Below the pieces are notes generated by a model. That model was not told the DNA's origin, ran no database searches, and saw only the letters and a list, made by a program, of their open reading frames with translations. From Fen-999 sp035654135 (lineage in GTDB: Bacteria; Pseudomonadota; Gammaproteobacteria; Burkholderiales; Rhodocyclaceae), in assembly GCA_035654135.1 (NCBI GenBank), contig DASRXN010000044.1, positions 1-12,501 of the forward strand: a stretch of DNA of 12,501 nucleotides, written 5' to 3'. How positions within the stretch are numbered: position 1 is the stretch's first letter; every line of letters begins with the position of its first letter. Below, piece after piece: positions 1 through 6,560 of the stretch. The position numbers were made by a program, and so were the translations under genes.

Positions 1-212
1 ACCATGTCCCTGTGGTTCTTGAGTGCAGTGCGGAAGGAAAGGTCGTCCGGAAACTCCTTGGCGGCTGCTTCCAGCCGTGCAAGACCCTCTTCGTAACGAC
101 CCTGGTCGAGCAGGGCAAGACCCTCCTTGCGGGCCTGTTCCGAGGCACATCCTGCCAGCATCACCACCATCAGGATGGTGGTAAGCCGTTTGCAGCAACT
201 TATCTGGAGCAT
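1..212 (-). CDS. gspD: N-terminal fragment of a TPR-bearing lipoprotein, probably the secretin (GspD-like) of the operon
   Basis: Only the first 70 codons lie in the window; the gene runs off the left edge. The translation starts MLQISCCKRL, has a hydrophobic stretch (about residues 10-20) and a clear lipobox LAGC with the lipidated cysteine at residue 22. It continues with a helical segment containing EGLALLDQGRYEEGLARLE, typical of a tetratricopeptide repeat. The ATG follows a GGGAGA Shine-Dalgarno sequence with about 7 bases spacing. It is the last visible gene of the secretion operon, 75 bases after the PilP/GspC-like gene. In related operons as I remember them, the secretin carries just such a lipoprotein leader and TPR start. 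The outer-membrane secretin domain itself is not visible, so the secretin identity is inference; a separate pilotin-type or TPR lipoprotein is the alternative. Confidence 0.6.
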   Translation of the reverse strand, partial: MLQISCCKRLTTILMVVMLAGCASEQARKEGLALLDQGRYEEGLARLEAAAKEFPDDLSFRTALKNHRDM

Positions 213-287
213 GGTGATTCTCCCTGGGCTAGGCAGGTGAACCGGATAACCGCAACGACACAACGATATTGGTGATTCTTCATTGCC

Positions 288-893
288 TCACGTGCCTCCG
301 ACCGGGAGCACTTGCTTGGTATTCAGTGGCAGGTACATCAATTCCACTACTCGTTCAGTGATCCGATCCACCCGGTACGTCTCTTCGATGACGTCCCCTT
401 CACCCACCGTGTATAACCGATCCCCCTTCGTCAGCATAACGACGGCGCCTGCATGAATGCCATCGTCGTAGCGGCCCATGAAAGCAAAGGGCAGGGGTGG
501 CGCAGTCGGCTTTGGCGGTGGCTCCGGCTTGGGCGGCGGTGGTGGCACATACCAAGAGGTAGTGGCAAACGCATTGGTAACATCGTTTTCCGATCGCGTC
601 GTGTCGAGTGGTGTCTTGACGGCATCTGCAGCCGCATCCGCCGCGATGTGAGCTGGCATCTCCTTCGACTCACCCTTGGCCGCTGCCCGCTGAAGTCGTT
701 CTAGCTCGATATGGCCGGATTGAGCAGGATCGGCCTTTACCTGCCGGGTCGGCTTCTTGGCCTGGCGAACGGTGAGGACGGACAACTCCCCGCCTGTCTG
801 AGGGCTGTCGGCGTATGTCGTCATGGCCACAATTGCTGCGGAGATGCCGAAAACGCCGATCCAACCTACTTGTCGCCATTGAGATGCATTCAT
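288..893 (-). CDS. PilP/GspC-like inner-membrane protein with periplasmic secretin-binding domain
   Basis: This 201-residue protein has one N-terminal membrane segment (about 9-27) and a long, low-complexity linker. The linker ends in a proline-rich run with PPPPPKPEPPPKP (about 116-131). A compact C-terminal beta-rich domain follows (about 133-201), with PFAFMGR, VVMLTKGDRLYTVGEGDVI, YRVDRI and LMYLPLNTKQVLPVG. That layout and those phrases are typical of PilP and of the HR domain of GspC, which connect the inner-membrane platform to the secretin. Unlike classical PilP it has no lipobox and is held by a transmembrane helix as GspC is. It starts 5 bases after the stop of the PilO-like gene. 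I recall databases calling this family by a secretion-system X name, but the sequence supports only the PilP/GspC role. Confidence 0.75.
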   Translation of the reverse strand: MNASQWRQVGWIGVFGISAAIVAMTTYADSPQTGGELSVLTVRQAKKPTRQVKADPAQSGHIELERLQRAAAKGESKEMPAHIAADAAADAVKTPLDTTRSENDVTNAFATTSWYVPPPPPKPEPPPKPTAPPLPFAFMGRYDDGIHAGAVVMLTKGDRLYTVGEGDVIEETYRVDRITERVVELMYLPLNTKQVLPVGGT

Positions 894-898
894 GATGG

Positions 899-1537
899 CT
901 AATCCAGATAGATTGCCAGCTTGATCTTGGCGTCGATCAAGGCTGTCGCGATCTTCTGTCGCTCGAATTGGACATGCATCAAGCCAACCACAGGAACATC
1001 ATTCGACAGGTTGATGAGAAACCTGCGAATCTGTGGATACTCTCCCTTTACCGGTAGCGTGATTTCGTAACGTGTCAGCCTGCCGCTTTTGTCACGACTG
1101 GTCTTGTATTCTCCTTGCTCGAGAACGAGTCCCTGCTCTTGAGCGGCCGCAAAGATCCTGCCTAGCCTGGCGGGAAGCTCCTTCTCATTCGGGAAGAGTC
1201 GATAGAAGTCTGTCAGTTGCTCGGATGCCGAGCGCCGCTTGTGAGTCATGTCCTGGCTTGACTGCCGTATCTGTTCCTGCATGGCGATGGCTGATTGCTG
1301 AGCCTCTTGAAGGCGCAATTCGGCTGGCCGCAAGGTGGAAAAGTAGAAGGCAGCACACATGGCGAGCAAGCCGATCCCCAAAACTCCTGGCCATCCTTGT
1401 GCACGGAGCCAGCGGTGAGGATTCCAGATACGTGAAAGGTGAGACGAGGCAACCGGGAAAACCGTGTCGGATGGTGCCGGCTGCTGCTGTTGCCGCACGA
1501 TTGGCCAATGCAATCCGTTCAGGATCTCTGTCTTCAT
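899..1537 (-). CDS. PilO/GspM-like inner-membrane assembly protein
   Basis: The 212-residue product has a short cytoplasmic tail, a membrane helix (about 50-67, GVLGIGLLAMCAAFYF) and a coiled-coil-prone stretch (about 72-110, rich in Q, E, R and S). A C-terminal alpha/beta domain (about 115-212) includes FYRLFPNEKELPARLGRIF and YPQIRRFLINL. This is the plan of PilO and GspM, which dimerise with PilN/GspL in the periplasm. The chosen ATG at 1537 overlaps the upstream stop as ATGA and sits behind an AAGGA ribosome site about 5 bases away. A further in-frame ATG at 1552 would add five residues (MERIA) but would place that ribosome site inside the coding region. No enzymatic function is expected. 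Confidence 0.75.
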   Translation of the reverse strand: MKTEILNGLHWPIVRQQQQPAPSDTVFPVASSHLSRIWNPHRWLRAQGWPGVLGIGLLAMCAAFYFSTLRPAELRLQEAQQSAIAMQEQIRQSSQDMTHKRRSASEQLTDFYRLFPNEKELPARLGRIFAAAQEQGLVLEQGEYKTSRDKSGRLTRYEITLPVKGEYPQIRRFLINLSNDVPVVGLMHVQFERQKIATALIDAKIKLAIYLD

Positions 1538-2070
1538 GGCAATCCTTTCCATGTAGCCTGCAAGGTGAATCGAATCGGTTTTTCTGGATCCTGCAGCTGG
1601 ATTTGGTGGCTTTGCAGTTGTACATTCTGAAAAATCTCCTGGCTTCCAAGTCTCTGCACGTACTCAAGGCCAGCGGAGGCGTTCTTAGCCTCGATGCCGA
1701 TCCTGACCAGACGCTTTTCAGGGTCTGGCGTCAGGGCCAGCAGGGCGACGTCCTTGTTGCCAATGGATTCGATGGTGTCGAAGAGCTTGCCCCAAGGGAG
1801 AGTGACCTGTCGAAGGACGGCATTGGCATGCCGGATATCCTCACTGTCGGCGGCATTGCCACGTTGATCCTTGTGAACAATGACGCCGCTCTGGCGGGCG
1901 GCAGACTCAATTTGTTCGGCATAGGCATTCCAACGGTCGATCAGATTCGTCAGGCTTGCGAAGTCATCGCCAACGGCAAACATGGTCGTTACGGCGAACA
2001 TGAGTACCAGCAGTCCAGGACGTGGTAGCGGAGTCTCTTGGCGCTGGTAGTCGAGCCGCAGACGTTCCAT
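1534..2070 (-). CDS. PilN-like (GspL periplasmic part) inner-membrane protein
   Basis: This 178-residue protein begins with a short basic tail (MERLRLDYQRQ), followed by one membrane helix (about 19-33) and a periplasmic helix, then a ferredoxin-like domain. The phrase VTLPWGKLFDTIE (about 89-101) is the PW..LF..IE signature I associate with PilN and the C-terminal part of GspL. It starts two bases after the stop of the PilM-like gene (TGA-TA-ATG) and its own TGA overlaps the next start, so the three products are probably made together in fixed ratio. It would pair with the PilO/GspM-like protein in the periplasm and with the PilM-like protein in the cytoplasm. Function is assigned by fold pattern and order, not by a catalytic site. 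Confidence 0.72.
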   Translation of the reverse strand: MERLRLDYQRQETPLPRPGLLVLMFAVTTMFAVGDDFASLTNLIDRWNAYAEQIESAARQSGVIVHKDQRGNAADSEDIRHANAVLRQVTLPWGKLFDTIESIGNKDVALLALTPDPEKRLVRIGIEAKNASAGLEYVQRLGSQEIFQNVQLQSHQIQLQDPEKPIRFTLQATWKGLP

Positions 2071-2072
2071 TA

Positions 2073-2927
2073 TCAGTCTCCGACGCTCAAGGCCAATCCG
2101 TCGTTTCCGGCAGGTTTGGGGTCGGCCGTGGAAGTCAGTTCGAGCCAGCGGAGATTCCAGGCCAGCCCTGGCGGAAAAGGTTGATCCTCCGTCTCCAGTC
2201 CGACTAGCAGGACGTTCTTAATCTGCTCATCCTGGCTGGTTAGATAGTGTTCACGCTCGAGCGCCGTGATCAATTCAACCGGCCAGACATGGTTCAGACG
2301 GTATTGCCGCAGTCGGGTCATACGTTGTGCCTGCAGCAGCAGCATGCACAAAGCGCCGGGCTCCACCAACGCCAGCCATCCATCCTGCTTCTCCAACACA
2401 TGCCGGTGACGGTTGCAGATGGTCATGAGCCATGGCTGGATGGATACGAGAGGAATGCTCGTACCGGCGAATGCATTCCGTAGCGCCTCCAAGAGCTCGG
2501 GTTCGACGGCGCTGACCAGCCTTGGCACACCTCTTTTCTGCGGTGCGATTCGCAATTCCCACCGATCGGCTGCAGGGCCATAGATTTCTCGCAGGCAATG
2601 GCGTCCGAGCGCCAGTTCCTCTTTCTCGTCATCAATTAATGCACTCCATGGCATCAGGGCATATCGCACGAAGTGGTTGGACAGGATGACTGTGGTGCGT
2701 GCCCGACCGAATCCAGTGGCATCGATCTGCTTGATGGTGACTGCCAACGCGGCGATGGCATCCTGCCATGGCAAGCGACCGTTGCCGCCGCGGCATGCCT
2801 TGACTGTCACCTTCGAGCGTGAAGCGTGACGTCGGGAAAACACGTTGAGTTGGTGTGTCATCCGTTCCACGATGATGGCTTCCGGCGACATGACCAACTG
2901 CAAATGATCAGAAAACCAGGGTGACAC
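2073..2927 (-). CDS. PilM / GspL-cytoplasmic-like protein
   Basis: A 284-residue soluble protein with no signal peptide or membrane helix. Position in the operon, between the ATPase and the PilN-like gene, and phrases such as TTVILSNHFVRYALMPW (about 78-94) fit the actin-like fold of PilM and of the GspL cytoplasmic domain, which docks the ATPase to the membrane. The usual N-terminal nucleotide-binding phrase of PilM (D-G-S-S-like) is not seen, so it may have lost ATP binding, as in GspL. The start is GTG, 20 bases inside the end of gspE. It is supported by AGGAG at 2935-2939 with 7 bases spacing, and no later ATG has as good a site. Classical GspL is one chain; here the PilM-like and PilN-like parts are separate genes. 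Confidence 0.68.
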   Translation of the reverse strand: MSPWFSDHLQLVMSPEAIIVERMTHQLNVFSRRHASRSKVTVKACRGGNGRLPWQDAIAALAVTIKQIDATGFGRARTTVILSNHFVRYALMPWSALIDDEKEELALGRHCLREIYGPAADRWELRIAPQKRGVPRLVSAVEPELLEALRNAFAGTSIPLVSIQPWLMTICNRHRHVLEKQDGWLALVEPGALCMLLLQAQRMTRLRQYRLNHVWPVELITALEREHYLTSQDEQIKNVLLVGLETEDQPFPPGLAWNLRWLELTSTADPKPAGNDGLALSVGD

Positions 2928-4608
2928 GATTGATCTCCTGCAAAGTGGTTTCCCCTTGCTTTACAAGACTGATGGCGCTATCACGCAGAAAGCGGGTGCC
3001 TCGGGCGTGGGCCGCTTCCCGAATTACCCTGATTGGCTGGCGGGAAATGATCAGTTCCCGAATGTCGTCATCGAGGTCGAGAATCTCGGCAATCGCCTTG
3101 CGCCCCCTGTAGCCTGTACCCCGGCATTCGCCGCAGCCCTTTCCGGCACGGAATGTCATGTCAGTGGCCGTGGTCCGATCAATGCCCGAGTTTGTCAGGA
3201 GCTGATCACCCGGTTCATAACGTTCGCTGCAATGGGGGCAGTTCACCCGGACCAGCCGTTGTGCCAGGATGCCGTTCATCGCGGAAACGAAGCTGTAGGG
3301 ATCAACGCCCATGTGGATGAATCGGCCGATGACGTCGAAGACGTTATTGGCATGTACCGTGGTGAATACCAGATGCCCTGTGAGAGCCGACTGGACGGCT
3401 ATTTGGGCGGTTTCGGGGTCGCGAATTTCGCCCACCATGATCTTGTCGGGATCATGGCGGAGAATAGAGCGGAGACCTCGGGCGAAGGTCAGGCCCTTCT
3501 TTTCATTGACGGGGATTTGCAGAACTCCCGACAACTGGTATTCCACCGGATCTTCGATGGTGATGATCTTGTCGAGGCCGCTGTTGATTTCCGAAATCGC
3601 AGCGTAGAGGGTGGTTGTTTTGCCGCTGCCGGTTGGCCCGGTCACCAGCACCATGCCATAGGGATCGTTCGACAGGCGGCGCAGGGTAGCGATGGCCTGG
3701 TCGTCGAAGCCAAGAAAATTCAGCCGCAAGCCCTGGGTTTGGTCGGATAGCGTCCGCTTGTCCAGGATACGCAAGACGGCATCCTCTCCGAATATGCTGG
3801 GCATGATGGAGACCCGAAAATCGATTTCGCGTCCGCCTACCGATACCTTGAAGCGTCCATCCTGAGGAATGCGTCTTTCTGCAATATCCAGTTCGGACAT
3901 GATCTTGACGCGGGAAATTACCTGCTCGGCCATTTCCTGTCCGGCCAAGGAACCAATGACGTTCAATACGCCGTCGATACGATATTTGATTGCCAGGCCA
4001 GTCGCCACCGTTTCGAAATGGATGTCGCTGGCAGAGGCCTTCAAGGCATCATATACGGTGGAATGCACCAACTTCACTACCGTGCTGGTGTCTTCGCTGA
4101 TGGTTTTGAATGAGATATGTTCTATCTCGCTGTCGGAGCCTGCAGACTCGTCACCTAGCGAGGGCAGGCTGTCCATGGCACGCAGGGTCTCCTCATGGCG
4201 TGCCAGGTAAGCTGCAATATCGGCTCGGTGGGCGAGATGCCATACGAATGGAACGGCGACCTGTACCTCGATGGCGGCTTGCCGATTGATGTCAAATGGG
4301 TCGCTGATGACCATGTCCAGCTTGCCGTCGCCATCGCGCAGCGCCAGACACTCTTTCTCAAGGGCTGTCGAGAAGGGCAGCACATCGAAGGCCGGCGTTA
4401 GTCGATGCAGGTCGATCATTCGCAGTACTGGGAAATGCATCGTATGACCCAGGGCACGCGTGAAGGCATCCGGCTTATGCCCCGACTGCTCCTCCAGCAC
4501 TTCGACGACACGGCGTCCCAGACTGGTGGCTATATCGCGCGCTCGCCGCACCTGATCGGAAGTGAATGCATCGGTTGCCGCGAGATCGGTCAAGTCAGCC
4601 AGGTTCAT
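2908..4608 (-). CDS. gspE: GspE-type secretion ATPase
   Basis: This 566-residue cytoplasmic ATPase powers pseudopilus assembly. An N-terminal MshEN/T2SSE_N-like region (about 25-140) is followed by the AAA-type motor. The motor shows Walker A GPTGSGKT at 324-331, an Asp box IEDPVEYQ at 351-358, Walker B IMVGEIRDPETA at 390-401 and a His box GHLVFTTVHAN at 411-421. A zinc-binding tetracysteine follows, C457-C460 and C492-C495. All catalytic elements look intact and the length is normal. The open frame extends upstream to 5172, but the true start is the ATG at 4608: it overlaps the gspF stop as ATGA and has AGGAG in front (AGGAGCCATTCATG). The protein should act with GspF and the PilM-like protein. 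PilB of type IV pili is the close alternative; the GspG and GspF neighbours favour GspE. Confidence 0.93.
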   Translation of the reverse strand: MNLADLTDLAATDAFTSDQVRRARDIATSLGRRVVEVLEEQSGHKPDAFTRALGHTMHFPVLRMIDLHRLTPAFDVLPFSTALEKECLALRDGDGKLDMVISDPFDINRQAAIEVQVAVPFVWHLAHRADIAAYLARHEETLRAMDSLPSLGDESAGSDSEIEHISFKTISEDTSTVVKLVHSTVYDALKASASDIHFETVATGLAIKYRIDGVLNVIGSLAGQEMAEQVISRVKIMSELDIAERRIPQDGRFKVSVGGREIDFRVSIMPSIFGEDAVLRILDKRTLSDQTQGLRLNFLGFDDQAIATLRRLSNDPYGMVLVTGPTGSGKTTTLYAAISEINSGLDKIITIEDPVEYQLSGVLQIPVNEKKGLTFARGLRSILRHDPDKIMVGEIRDPETAQIAVQSALTGHLVFTTVHANNVFDVIGRFIHMGVDPYSFVSAMNGILAQRLVRVNCPHCSERYEPGDQLLTNSGIDRTTATDMTFRAGKGCGECRGTGYRGRKAIAEILDLDDDIRELIISRQPIRVIREAAHARGTRFLRDSAISLVKQGETTLQEINRVTLVF

Positions 4609-5792
4609 TGAATGGCTCCTGCGAGTTCGAAGATCGGGAAATACATGAGCAACACAATCAAACCGATGAGGCCGCCGATGAACACCATCAGCAAGGGTTC
4701 GAACAGTTTGGTGAATCGCTCCACCCAGCGTGCCGTCTCTTCTTCGTAGAAGGCAGCGATACGTTCCATCATGTCGCCCATCTGGCCGGTTCGCTCTCCC
4801 ACGCGCAACATCCGTAGCGCGACCGGTGTCGTGAGGAGGTGAGTCTCCATCGCCAGCGAGATCGGCTGTCCTTCCCGGATGGAGGCCAGGGCCTTGGCCA
4901 ACTGGCCGCGTAGGGAATATTGCAGAAGATCCGCCGACATCTGCAGCGCTGTTACCACCGGCATGCCGCCGCGTAACAACATGCCGAGGGAGCGATAAAA
5001 CCGTGCCAATTGATAAATGTAGAGGCGCTCGCCGATCTTGGGCAGGCGCCACAGCAACTGTTCTAGCCAATGGCGGAAGGCAGGCCGCGATCCGAGGTAG
5101 GTGAGCAATGCTGCTGCTCCGAGCACTCCGCCGGCAACTAGCAGGCTGTGTTCCCCCATCAATTGACCCCATTGCATCAGCAGCCGGGACAACAGGGGTG
5201 GGTGGCCGCCCATGTCTGCGTAGATGCGGCTGAAGCGTGGGACAACATAGAGCATGAGAAAGAGAGCGACCAACCCACCAACGCAGACGAGTAGTACTGG
5301 ATAGATCGACGAGCTGACGACCTGCCGCCTGACGGCATCCATCTGCGACTGGTAGACGATGTAACGGGCAAGCGCCTCCGGCAAAGCCCCTGTGCGCTCG
5401 CTGGCGCGCACGGTGGCGATGTAAAGGGATGGAAACTGATCCGGGAACTGCTGGAGTGCATGGGACAGAGGCTGACCTTCGTAGAGCTTGGCTTTAATCT
5501 GCGCCAACATCTTTCTCAAACCAGGTCGCTGCTCTCTTTCCGCCAGCGTCTCGATTGCCTCCAGCAAAGGCAAGCCGGCTTCCAGGAGCGCCAGCAGTTC
5601 CTGGCTGAACTGCACCAGCGGAAACCGATAGAAGCGTCCGCTCATCCCGGCCCAAGTATCGCGGGCCTGGACTGTGATGACTTGGTAGCCTTGGGCTTGC
5701 ACCTGGTCGATGGCATCGTTTCTGTCGCCGGCATCGACAATCAGCGCGGCTAATCCTTCTTTTCCGCGTATCGCTTTAAGTTCGTATCGCAT
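4605..5792 (-). CDS. gspF: GspF inner-membrane platform protein
   Basis: A 395-residue polytopic protein with two GspF/PilC repeats. The first cytoplasmic domain (about 55-165) contains FSQELLALLEAGLPLLEAI and RASERTGALPEAL. A membrane helix follows (about 165-190, YPVLLVCVGGLVALFLMLY), then a second near 215-235. The second cytoplasmic repeat contains FYRSLGMLLRGGMPVVTAL and RVGERTGQMGDMME, and a C-terminal helix (about 365-385) ends the chain. The two ERTG phrases mark the repeat. Start: ATG at 5792 (MRYELKAI) behind GGACAGG; a TTG six codons upstream is possible but less likely. It lies 49 bases after gspG and overlaps gspE by four. Role: platform linking the ATPase motor to pseudopilin assembly. 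Confidence 0.93.
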   Translation of the reverse strand: MRYELKAIRGKEGLAALIVDAGDRNDAIDQVQAQGYQVITVQARDTWAGMSGRFYRFPLVQFSQELLALLEAGLPLLEAIETLAEREQRPGLRKMLAQIKAKLYEGQPLSHALQQFPDQFPSLYIATVRASERTGALPEALARYIVYQSQMDAVRRQVVSSSIYPVLLVCVGGLVALFLMLYVVPRFSRIYADMGGHPPLLSRLLMQWGQLMGEHSLLVAGGVLGAAALLTYLGSRPAFRHWLEQLLWRLPKIGERLYIYQLARFYRSLGMLLRGGMPVVTALQMSADLLQYSLRGQLAKALASIREGQPISLAMETHLLTTPVALRMLRVGERTGQMGDMMERIAAFYEEETARWVERFTKLFEPLLMVFIGGLIGLIVLLMYFPIFELAGAIQ

Positions 5793-5841
5793 CAACTGAC
5801 CTGTCCGCAAGAAATTAGTTGCGATTCGTTACGCCAGTACA

Positions 5842-6288
5842 TCACCAGTTGGTGATGTCTGCTGCTTCGCCAGTGCCACCCGGCTGACCATCTTTTCCAT
5901 AGGACTGCAGATCAAAGTCACCGTGGTCGCCTGGGGACTTGAATAAGTAGGGGTTGCCCCAGGGATCGAGCGGGACGCTCTTCTTCAGGTAGGGGCCGTC
6001 CCACTTGGTCTCGTTGGCTGGTCGAGTTACCAGCGCAGCAAGACCGTCCTCCGTCGCGGGGTAATGGCCAGTATCCAGCCGGTATTGGTCGAGTGCCTTT
6101 TCCAGAGCGTCGATCTGGGCCTTGGCTGCCTTGATCTCGGATTTGCCGATCTGTGAGAAATACCGGGGACCGACATAGCCAGCGAGCAGCCCGATGATGA
6201 CCATCACCACGAGCAATTCCAGCAAGGTGAACCCACTGGAAGAAGTGAATCCCTTGGTCCCGCGCGTAACGTGACTCGAATTGCCCAT
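5842..6288 (-). CDS. gspG: GspG-like major pseudopilin precursor
   Basis: This 148-residue prepilin has a 19-residue leader ending in SSSG. The prepilin peptidase site G19/F20 and the core FTLLELLVVMVIIGLLAGYV follow, with the conserved glutamate at mature position 5 (E24). The mature part has the GspG hallmarks: helix with KAQIDALEKALDQYRLDTGHYP, then DGLAAL, WDGPYL, PLDPWGNPYLF and a C-terminal SYGKDGQPGGTGEAADI loop that binds calcium in known GspG proteins. It is the first gene of the operon. The ATG is preceded by a modest AGGG site. No prepilin peptidase and no minor pseudopilins (GspH, I, J, K) are in the window, so those must be supplied from elsewhere or lie beyond the left edge. Confidence 0.95.
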   Translation of the reverse strand: MGNSSHVTRGTKGFTSSSGFTLLELLVVMVIIGLLAGYVGPRYFSQIGKSEIKAAKAQIDALEKALDQYRLDTGHYPATEDGLAALVTRPANETKWDGPYLKKSVPLDPWGNPYLFKSPGDHGDFDLQSYGKDGQPGGTGEAADITNW

Positions 6289-6560
6289 GTAGCTTGCCCT
6301 ATACTTGTTGGATCACGCGATGCGTCATTCATGGCTGACGGTGTGGGTTCGCCGCTAGCCGTTCCGGTGATCTAACGTTAATGCTTCGTGAACAGGGATG
6401 CTGTAGGGCAAGGTTCGTATTCGCGGCTACGGGTTAGCCAGTATTTTTCTCCCGAGTGAACCGTGTAGTCGGACGTGCAAGAGATAGCAGTCGTAGCTTC
6501 ATGGCAGTTGCCAGAGGCGATAGCTGGTGCCCGCATGCGTACCGGGGACACCAAGCTTTC
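6289..6560. promoter_or_regulatory. Intergenic region between sensor kinase and gspG; probable secretion-operon promoter region
   Basis: 272 bases without a convincing gene. Read on the minus strand, a TATAGG sequence (about 6299-6304) lies just before the gspG ribosome site, but no good -35 box sits 17 bases upstream, so it is only a weak promoter candidate. An 8-base palindrome TAACGTTA is at 6373-6380. Just after the kinase stop, an imperfect hairpin (6526-6533 with 6543-6552, two-base bulge) has no T-run behind it, so a terminator is not shown. Short open frames here overlap the kinase end and look like chance frames. Confidence 0.35.

Noticed and set aside
1072..2028. Long open frame on the plus strand (318 codons)
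   Set aside because: It lies antisense across the PilN-like and PilO-like genes, shows no domain character and has no ribosome site; the minus-strand genes explain the region.
2956..3750. Open frame on the plus strand (264 codons)
   Set aside because: Antisense to the conserved motor part of gspE, including the Walker motifs; a chance frame in GC-rich DNA.
4609..5172. Upstream extension of the gspE frame (188 codons)
   Set aside because: It overlaps gspF in another frame and reads as low-complexity R/P/H-rich sequence; the ATGA-coupled start at 4608 with a ribosome site is far better.
6373..6380. Palindrome TAACGTTA upstream of gspG
   Set aside because: An 8-base palindrome is expected by chance in a window of this size; kept only as a note in the intergenic entry.
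6526..6552. Possible terminator hairpin after the kinase
   Set aside because: The stem is two 4-base blocks with a two-base bulge and no T-run follows, so termination is not supported.
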